From contig MSJI02000075.1 in the NCBI GenBank assembly GCA_001931905.2, forward strand, positions 43,708 to 107,707: DNA of 64,000 bases. Reading direction: 5' to 3'. A model generated the notes under the pieces. The model made no database searches and had not been told where the DNA came from. It was given only the letters and a program-made list of their open reading frames with translations. Made by a program: the position numbers and the translations under genes. Shown piece after piece: positions 57,214 to 64,000 of this stretch. Within the stretch, counting starts at the first letter, position 1, and every line of letters begins with the position of its first letter. Source of the DNA: Cladosporium sp. IMV 00045 (taxonomy: Eukaryota > Ascomycota > Dothideomycetes > Cladosporiales > Cladosporiaceae).

Positions 57214-58622
57214 TTAGATCTTGACGCTGCGGCGGGTGTTAGCATTTTTTCATCATATATCTTTTCCAGGATATTGCAGACTTACCTCCACGGGTGCTCC
57301 TCATCACCGTACTGGATGCCCTCGATCCAGTCCTTGAAGCGCTGCGTGATAGGGCCAACCTCGACATCCGGAGTCAGGCCACAGCTAACCTTCTCATCGT
57401 TGTACTGAATGTTCCTGACCGGGCTGACGACAGCAGCGGTGCCCGAGCCGAAAACCTCGAGCATGCGACCCTCGCGCGCGGCCTCGGCCAGCTCGCGCAT
57501 GTGGAATCTGCGCTCGCTCACCTTCCAGCCCTCGGGGGCGAGTCTCTCGCGCGCGAGCTGCAGGATGGAGTCCCTGACGACGCCCTCCAGGATGGTGCCG
57601 TCGAGCGGGGCAGTCATGAGCTCCTTTTGGCCGTCTTTGTTGATGATGGCGGCGAACAGGTTCATCGTGCCGACCTCGGTGACGAAGTCCTCCACTTTGC
57701 CAGTGTCTGGGTCCACGTCCTCGAACAACCACAGGTTCTGCTGGAAGCCGCGCGACGCAGCTTGCATTTGCGGCACGATGCAGGGCGCATAGTTGGCGCC
57801 CAGCTTGCTGTTGCCGACACCGCCGGGCCAGGCGCGCACAGCGTATTTGGTCGCTTCCAGGTCGATGGCTTTGAAGCCGGTCGGGTAGTAGGGGCCGACG
57901 GGCGAGGCGATCACGTAGAGGAGGGCGGAGCCGGGTGGGCCCACGCCGAGGGTGCGCTGGGTGCCGATCATGTTGGGGCGGATGTAGAGGGAGTAGCCAC
58001 GTTCTCTGCGATTGAGTGTTAGAGTTCTGATGTTCTGTCCAAGATATTGCTGTCCATAATTTCATGCCGCTGCTGTAACTTACGAAGGAATGAAGCGCTC
58101 CTCCATCTGGCAGAACTTCTTGATCAACTCAATGACCTTGTCACCCTCGAAAGTCGGCAGTGCGATGCGAGCGACACTCCTGTTCAGCCTCTTCATGTTC
58201 ATATCCGGGCGGAACAGCCTGATGTTGCCCTGCTTGTCCTTGTAGGCCTTCATGCCCTCGAAAGCCTCAAAGGCATAGTGGAAGACGCAGGTGGCGGGGT
58301 CGAGGCTCAGGTTCTGGTAGGGAGTGATGCGCGGGTCGAGCCAGCCGTTGGAAGCGGTCCATTCGAGAGAGAGCATGTGGTCGGTGAAGAAGCGGCCGAA
58401 GACCAGGTCGGTGCTGGGCATGATCTCTTTGGGCGTGGTGGTCTTGGAGACTTGCAGCTTGGACAGGTCAATGGCCTGCAGTTTGGGGTCGGTGGCATCG
58501 GGGGCGGCTATGGCGTAGGCTCTTCGCTGGGAGAGGAGGCACCGTGGTGTGGACCAGGCGCGAGCAGAGGGAGCGGCGAGGACGCTGCGACGGGGCAGCA
58601 TTTGGCGGATGGTGGAGGCCAT
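57214..58622 (-). CDS. BAT1: Branched-chain amino-acid aminotransferase, mitochondrial
   Basis: Three exons: 58084-58622, 57286-58005, 57214-57226 (423 aa). The last exon has only 13 bp (S-V-K-I-stop). Seen: an Arg/Ser-rich presequence ([20 protein letters not shown]), [55 protein letters not shown], the PLP Lys region [35 protein letters not shown], and [17 protein letters not shown]. Class IV PLP enzyme that transaminates Leu, Ile and Val with 2-oxoglutarate. The presequence argues for the mitochondrial (biosynthetic) form. Divergent from SCY1 across 511 bp. Confidence 0.94.
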
Positions 58623-59133
58623 GGCGGGTGAGTGTTGTATCCGAAACCCTCGTAAGGTCTGGAGAGAGGCGGAGGAGAGATATATGTCCCGCAATGGGAG
58701 AAAGGAAGTATGTTATGACGGAGATGTAGATATGACTAGAAGATAGTGGTGTTGTTGTAGGGCGGGCGACTTTCCCTGCGCTTTCGGCTCTGCTGACCTG
58801 CCGGCCTCGGCCTCTGCTCATCAATGCAGTAGTACAACCAGGGCTGATGACACTAGTACCAAGCCCAACTACCTTACCCTGAAGATCATCTTGATGATAA
58901 TTGTATTCGCAGGAGAAACACTCTTCTTGCTCACTTTAGCCTAGCGACTTGTTTTTTTTTTATAGAAAAAAGCCTAGGCTCTCATATTGAAAATCACGGG
59001 ACCTCAAACACCAGTCGAAGCCCCCAATCCTGCAGTTGAACATCTATCTATATTACACCTCATCAAGCGACCCAATGCTCGCCCTGTCTTGATCTCCCAG
59101 CAAGCGTAGTACACCACATCTCTTCCAGCAAGG
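58623..59133. promoter_or_regulatory. Divergent promoter of BAT1 and SCY1
   Basis: 511 bp between two starts. Contains a T10 run near 58954. No specific site assigned. Confidence 0.4.
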
Positions 59134-61878
59134 ATGTTCTCGAACGCGCTCAAATCCTTCACCTCCAACATCTCCGCCAACTACTCCATCGCCCCACAAC
59201 CCTCCTCAACATCCGGACCATGGAAGATCTTCGACGCCAAGCGCAAGTCCACCGGCAAAGCGGCCTCGGTCTTCGTCTTCGACCGTAAATCTCTCGAGCC
59301 GCAGAGCGGAGGCCTGGGGAGCAGTCGGGGCGGTGGAAGCTCGTTGAAGAGCGCGCATCAAGAAGTGGTCGAGCGTCTGAAGCGCGAGGCCAGCAGTCTT
59401 GCCCGGCTGCGGCATCCCAGTATTCTGGAGTTGGCGGAGCCGGTGGAGGAGACGAGCAAGGGCGGTTTGATGTTTGCTACGGAGCCTGTGACGGCGAGTC
59501 TGGCGAGTCTGTTGGTTGAGAAAGATGAGCAGGAGAGGTCTGGCGGGGTGGGAGGGAGAGGCAGTAGGTTCGTGGTGGAAGAGCAGGATGGAACGAGACA
59601 CAGGCGGGAACTGGAGATTGACGAGCTGGAGATTCAGAAGGGACTGTTGCAGTTGGGCAAAGGATTGGAGTTTTTGCATGAGAGTGCCGGGCTGGTGCAT
59701 GCAAACCTCACACCCGATGCGATTCTTGTCAACGCGAAGGGAGACTGGAAAATTGCTGGTCTGGGGTTCTGTGGACCACACGAGTCTTGCACCGCTGCGA
59801 CTAGTCTCGTGCCCATACAGCTGTTTGAAGTCCTCAACCACGACCCACGACTACCAAGGGGTGTGCAGTTGAATCTGGATTACACCTCGCCGGACTTTGT
59901 CCTTGACAACAATCTTGTGGCTTCCGCCGATATGTTCAGCTTGGGACTGTTGATTCTGGCTTTGTACAATTCGCCACATAGCTCGCCTCTGACCACCGGC
60001 GGCTCACTCTCCAGCTACAAGCGCATATTCTCGAGCTCTTCAAGCGTGCCTACACAAAATAACAACTTTCTCGTACCGACTTCACATCCACTACCCACAA
60101 AGCTGAAGACCGAGCTCCTACCCAAACTCATTACCCGTCGGCCCGCAAACCGACTGACAGCCAAGGAGTTCCAAGAAGCAAGTTACTTCGACAACATCTT
60201 AGTCTCCACCATGCGGTTCTTGGACGCTTTGCCAGCAAAAACACCAAACGAAAAGTCACAGTTCATGCGTGGCCTGCCGCGAATCATGCCACAGTTTCCC
60301 AAGTCGGTGCTGGAGAAGAAGGTCCTGCCTGCGCTGTTGGAGGAGATGAAAGATAAGGACATCCTTGCTCTGATCATGACCAACGTCTTTGCCATGGTCA
60401 AAGCGATGCCGAATGGCAAGCGTGCTTTCACTGAAAAAGTCGTACCGAGGTTGAGGGAGATCTTTCTCGCCAAACCCACAGCTGGAGCTGAAAGAGACAC
60501 AAGCAAAGAAGGTGGATTGATGGTGCTGCTGGAGAACATGGAAACTGCAGCGCAAAACTGCTTCGGAAAGGAATTTCGTGATAACATCATACCGGTGATT
60601 CTACTCGCGCTTGAGAGTCCCACGCATGGCTTGGTGGACGCAGCATTGCAAACATTGCCTCACGTGCTGCCAGTCCTTGATTTCAGCACGATCAAGAACG
60701 AGCTGTTCCCGGTCATCGCCAATGGCTTTGCCAAGACAAGCAGTCTGGCGATCAAAGTCCGAGGACTCGAAGCCTTCTACGTGCTCTGCGGCGGAGGACC
60801 AGACGGCAGCGACGACGACCTCAACGGGATCGGAGTGTCGGACAAGAAATCCTCATCCAGCAGCAGCATCATCCTCGACAAATTCACCGTGCAAGAGAAA
60901 GTCGTGCCACTGCTCAAAGGCATCAAGACCAAAGAGCCGGGAGTGATGATGGCCGCACTCCGAGTCTTCAAGCAGGTCGGAGAAGTTGCCGACACTGACT
61001 TCCTGGCCATGGATGTGCTCCCGCTTCTCTGGGCATTCAGTCTGGGCCCGCTCCTCAATTTGCAGCAATTCCAGGCGTTCATGGAGCTGATCAAGACGCT
61101 GTCGGGGAGGATAGAGAGGGAGCAGACGAGGAAGCTGCAAGAACTCGGTAGCTCCAACGGCGGTACCGCTATGGGCTCGAAAGCTTTCAATGCGAGATCA
61201 GCCGCGTCTTCGACCAACAATTTGAGTAACGGCGACGAAACCGACTTCGAAGCTCTCGTCTCCGGCCGCAAACCAGGCATGAACGGCAACAACGACTTGA
61301 TGAACGACTGGGGCGCGCCCACCTCCGCGACAGCAAAACCACCCCAGCAGCAGCAATCACAATCCACAACCTCTTTCTCGTGGCAAACTCCAATCTCCCA
61401 GCCCTCGACGACAATGACAGGAGGAGGTGGACCAAGCGCTCTCCGCGCGCAGCAGCAATTCCAAACCTCCCGCGCCATCACCCCGGACCAAACGCTCTCC
61501 TCCTTCGCGAGTCTGACGCCTTCGAGTCCCTGGTCTCAGCCTTTGCAGCCTTCCGCTCCAGCGGCCTCTTCTGCTTCGGCTGGAATGCCGCTGAGACCAG
61601 CACAGTCGAACATGGGCATGGGCATGGCTTCAAACAACCAAGGATCGAGCATCGATTGGTCTGCTGCTGCGGGCAAGAGTGGTAGCGGTTTAGGAGCTTC
61701 TTCTTCTGCTTCGTCTTTCGGTACCAAGGGCTTTGCTCTTCCGCCGCCGCCGATGAGTCCGCAGGCTACGGGGACTCAGCAGAGACAGCAGCAGCAGCAG
61801 GGGTTTCAGAATTTTAGCACTCAGTCGACAGGCACGGGGCAGAAGTCGGGGTTGGAGAAGTATCAGAGTTTGATTTAG
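59134..61878 (+). CDS. SCY1: SCY1/SCYL2-like pseudokinase
   Basis: A single 914-codon exon. Seen: N-terminus MFSNALKSFTSNISANYSI, GPWKIFDAKRKSTGKAASVF, a kinase-like lobe (residues ~20-370) with HANLTPDAILVNAKGDWKIA in place of HRD and GLGFCG in place of DFG, so catalysis is unlikely. HEAT-like repeats follow (~370-680: LLEEMKDKDILALIMTNVFA, IKNELFPVIANGFAKTSSLA, KVVPLLKGIKTKEPGVMMAA), then a low-complexity Ser/Gln tail with Asp-Trp and Gly-Phe-like peptides (LMNDWGAP, SSIDWSAAAG). SCY1-like proteins bind clathrin coats and tRNA-export factors and act in Golgi-endosome traffic. The absence of introns contrasts with most neighbours. Confidence 0.9.
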   Translation: MFSNALKSFTSNISANYSIAPQPSSTSGPWKIFDAKRKSTGKAASVFVFDRKSLEPQSGGLGSSRGGGSSLKSAHQEVVERLKREASSLARLRHPSILELAEPVEETSKGGLMFATEPVTASLASLLVEKDEQERSGGVGGRGSRFVVEEQDGTRHRRELEIDELEIQKGLLQLGKGLEFLHESAGLVHANLTPDAILVNAKGDWKIAGLGFCGPHESCTAATSLVPIQLFEVLNHDPRLPRGVQLNLDYTSPDFVLDNNLVASADMFSLGLLILALYNSPHSSPLTTGGSLSSYKRIFSSSSSVPTQNNNFLVPTSHPLPTKLKTELLPKLITRRPANRLTAKEFQEASYFDNILVSTMRFLDALPAKTPNEKSQFMRGLPRIMPQFPKSVLEKKVLPALLEEMKDKDILALIMTNVFAMVKAMPNGKRAFTEKVVPRLREIFLAKPTAGAERDTSKEGGLMVLLENMETAAQNCFGKEFRDNIIPVILLALESPTHGLVDAALQTLPHVLPVLDFSTIKNELFPVIANGFAKTSSLAIKVRGLEAFYVLCGGGPDGSDDDLNGIGVSDKKSSSSSSIILDKFTVQEKVVPLLKGIKTKEPGVMMAALRVFKQVGEVADTDFLAMDVLPLLWAFSLGPLLNLQQFQAFMELIKTLSGRIEREQTRKLQELGSSNGGTAMGSKAFNARSAASSTNNLSNGDETDFEALVSGRKPGMNGNNDLMNDWGAPTSATAKPPQQQQSQSTTSFSWQTPISQPSTTMTGGGGPSALRAQQQFQTSRAITPDQTLSSFASLTPSSPWSQPLQPSAPAASSASAGMPLRPAQSNMGMGMASNNQGSSIDWSAAAGKSGSGLGASSSASSFGTKGFALPPPPMSPQATGTQQRQQQQQGFQNFSTQSTGTGQKSGLEKYQSLI

Positions 61879-63360
61879 GGCGGCGTGCTGGACTTGGATT
61901 ATGATCTTACATTTCTATCAAGTTGACTTGCTGTTCTATGCTTGTTTGCCCCATCTGCGTCTGATTAGCATATAAGATACCCTATACGTATTACTTTATC
62001 CTTTGGATCGATATCACCATCAGATCAATCAGACCATTGCTTGCTTGGGTACAACGGTGTTTCTCATCACTCTTCTGCTATGAGGGAGAGCATGATGCTC
62101 AACTTCCAAGGAACAAGTCAACCATCAGAACCATACGAACGCACTGAGATCAACGAGATCCACACAGCAGCACGAAAGTAGGTTCTGATAGGAAGTGGTT
62201 TGAGAATGGCGTTTGCTCCCCTGTTCCCCGAGTTTCGGAGTCCGCCTGGGGAAATCGCCTGATGATTTGTCTCGTGACTTTCCATCAATACGCGCCAACC
62301 TCCTCGCCGACGTGGAACCTTATGCTGCAATCTACGGATCGGTCGGGGGCGCATTCGCCGCAAAAGAAAGAAAGCCAGTCGTCCGACATGCGCGCAACGA
62401 GACAACATTGCCCGTACCTGACGATCGCCCAGACTCTCCTTCAGCCGCATCACTCAAGAGCTCCCAAATAGCGCAGACCTAACTAACGACATGCGATTGC
62501 GCGTTCTTGAGGCAGATCCAGCCGACGCCACGTCCTCACTCTCTATGGCGAGTCCTCGGCGACCTCCAGTCGCGGCTTGCCGTGACGTTGGACGTTTCAA
62601 CAGCTCCAGCAGAAGCAAGCTCATCTTCCCCGCATACCTTTCCCCGCAATGAGCTAGTTCCTTCGGCGTTAGCGCGGAATGGCAAGGTCGTGTGAGCTGT
62701 TTGGGACTTCTATGGCCGGTCGCGTGATGCCATTGGTGAGATTGGGAGGTACCGAACCTGAGTATACATGTACCTTTAACCTTGTTGGTGGAGTTTATTG
62801 GGGATGAGTAATTGGGAGGAGATTGTAGTGATGGACGTCTTCGAGAGTGAGTAAGAGTACTGACAGGTGTTGATGGATCAATCAGAAGTGATGGGACTGA
62901 TTGGATGATGGCATAAGCCAATGGCAAATGGCATGTAGATGCACAGAGCCAGACCAGGCATGGAGCTCTCGCATAGCAAGGGCAGGGCAGGGCAGGGCAG
63001 GAACGAGGCGGGTAGATGAGGCAAACCGCCTTGCTCCGGCAAATGATCAGCGGTGATGAAGACATGGTCACGAGGCCTCTCTCTACCTCATCGCAGCACC
63101 CCGCTCTCCTTTCGAAAGGCAGACAGAGCATGGTAAGGTAAGAAGCTATGGCCTGATGTCGCGTTGATTGACCTCGACCTCATTCTCATCTTGCCTTGCT
63201 CTTCCTCTTCCTCTTCCTCTCCCACACACAACCTCATCCATCGAGTTTGCGCGTACCTGACTAGTCAATCTTGAGCCTCGCTCATCATCAACTTCATCAC
63301 CAGCAACAACAACAACCTACCACTCACCACCACAACACCTTCTCCCCCTCACTTCCAACC
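61879..63360. other. Intergenic, 1.5 kb, no supported gene
   Basis: SCY1 3' flank and the leader of the DUF6699-like gene. Contains a four-tract G motif at 62980 and CTTCCT repeats near 63200. The minus frame 62454-63131 shows no domain. Confidence 0.45.
62980..63002 (+). repeat. Five-base GGGCA repeat, G-quadruplex candidate
   Basis: Four GGG tracts separated by two-base CA loops, followed by GG. It lies 360-380 bp upstream of the DUF6699-like ATG. Matches the G3N1-7 rule for quadruplexes on the plus strand. Confidence 0.7.
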
Positions 63361-64000
63361 ATGTCCGCAGACGTCGTCACCCAGCCCCTCAGCAAGGTCG
63401 ACTCGGCCGTTGATGACACCCCGGCCTCGCCGACCGAGTCCAAGATCAAGCATCGTAGAACGAGCAGCACCGTTAGTGGCGTCTTCAACATCAACGATCT
63501 TGGTGAGTACTTTCACCCATTGAGCTGATGCTGCCATGCCTCACCACAAAAGAGCATCCACCGGATCTCGCCGCATACAACGTATTGACACGTGAGCAGA
63601 AAAGCAGAACGTCGACCTCGCCATTGCGCCTGAGACACAGAAGCTCAACTGGTGAGTGATATCTCGCAGAATTTCATTCAGAGCCATCTCACCAGTTTTC
63701 TCTCGCCACCCCTCTCATGGGTGGCAACCCCTCCTCTCCATCAAGTCTTTCCTCACTCCTTCCATCACATCATCTGACCCATCACCCTCTCACAGGAGAC
63801 TCAACAAGTCACCTTCAACCGTCGAGGACCCCGACTACCTCAAGAAGATGCTCACCGAGCCTCCCATAAAGAAGATCGACCTCGTCTTCCCCCACGGTCT
63901 CGAAGTCACCGCCCGCAACCTCCGCGGCGTCACCATCAAAGACGCACTAGACGCCATCTACAAGCAGTTCAAGAAGAAGGTAAGTTCTGCCTCATGGAAA
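63361..64000 (+). CDS. DUF6699-like protein, N-terminal part (3' truncated by window edge)
   Basis: Exons 63361-63502, 63600-63651, 63796-63979, then a GTAAGT donor, so the gene continues beyond the window. Seen: MSADVVTQPLSKVDSAVDDT, KIKHRRTSSTVSGVFNINDL, KQNVDLAIAPETQKLNWRL, YLKKMLTEPPIKKIDLVFPH, GLEVTARNLRGVTIKDALDA and IYKQFKKK. The LVFPHG...ARNLRGVTIKDALDAI core recalls the DUF6699 family of fungal proteins; function unknown. No signal peptide. Introns are 97, 144 and at least 21 bp. The CA-rich leader at 63290-63360 is typical of an expressed fungal gene. Confidence 0.78.

Noticed and set aside
57294..58022. A 242-codon plus-strand open frame
   Set aside because: Antisense to the branched-chain aminotransferase, whose PLP and substrate motifs are on the minus strand.
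60777..61481. A 234-codon minus-strand open frame
   Set aside because: Antisense to the SCY1-like gene; no family features.
62454..63131. A 225-codon minus-strand frame
   Set aside because: Ser/Arg/Pro-rich without a fold-like pattern; overlaps the G-rich repeat and the DUF6699-like gene promoter.
1..64000. tRNA, rRNA, CRISPR or prokaryotic operon features
   Set aside because: I looked for T-loop GTTCGA-type motifs with a matching cloverleaf, for direct-repeat arrays and for ribosome-binding sites; none was convincing, and the genes are spliced eukaryotic genes.

Overview
The window is nuclear DNA of a filamentous ascomycete (Pezizomycotina, plausibly Dothideomycetes; the class is my inference). 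Most genes are interrupted by 48-80 bp introns with GTAAGT/GTGAGT-like donors, CTAAC/CTGAC branch sites and YAG acceptors. The gene content is typical of moulds: several Zn2Cys6 regulators, HOL1-type MFS and PTR2 transporters, secreted proteases, a single-chain eukaryotic urease, LEO1 and MED16. I rebuilt exon structures by hand; wherever a multi-exon model is given, the phases sum to an open frame. I recognise 27 protein genes, two of them cut by the window edges, plus one HTH fragment.

Layout. 0-9.8 kb: the C-terminus of a Zn2Cys6 regulator, LEO1 (minus) facing a MOB kinase activator (plus), a BTB-like gene, and a secreted PhoD-type phosphatase. 9.9-26.5 kb: a run of small-molecule metabolism genes: DAO-family FAD oxidase, an HTH/transposase-like fragment, HOL1-type transporter, amidase, succinate-semialdehyde-type aldehyde dehydrogenase, a fused RidA-like/flavin monoamine oxidase, class II aldolase-like protein and an ARG81/ARCA-type Zn2Cys6 regulator. 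26.8-37.6 kb: a small conserved protein, a pepsin-like protease broken by an in-frame stop, a CsbD-like gene, MED16 (minus) divergent from an HST3/HST4-type sirtuin (plus). 38.4-44 kb: a ten-exon urease and a PTR2 peptide transporter. 45-54 kb: a small secreted protein resembling an M35 propeptide, a deuterolysin and a large PA-domain subtilase. 54.4-64 kb: a protein built of seven WW-like repeats, a short MGMT-type repair protein, mitochondrial branched-chain aminotransferase, the SCY1/SCYL2 pseudokinase and the start of a DUF6699-like gene.

How the genes may work together. The best candidate for an undescribed system is the 10-26.5 kb block, which reads as an import-and-catabolism cluster for amines, amides or omega-amino acids: transporter, amidase and two flavin oxidases releasing imines/aldehydes, a RidA-like domain fused to the amine oxidase, an aldehyde dehydrogenase that could deliver succinate, and a linked regulator. 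Tight groups of HGATAR sites precede the transporter and the DAO gene, which fits nitrogen (GATA-factor) control. The protease genes, peptide transporter and urease further right add a second nitrogen-acquisition theme. The second notable item is the WW protein, whose seven units repeat at exactly 42 residues (126 bp). Two genes (sirtuin, BTB-like) carry apparent one-base frame shifts in short A runs that may be real or sequence errors.
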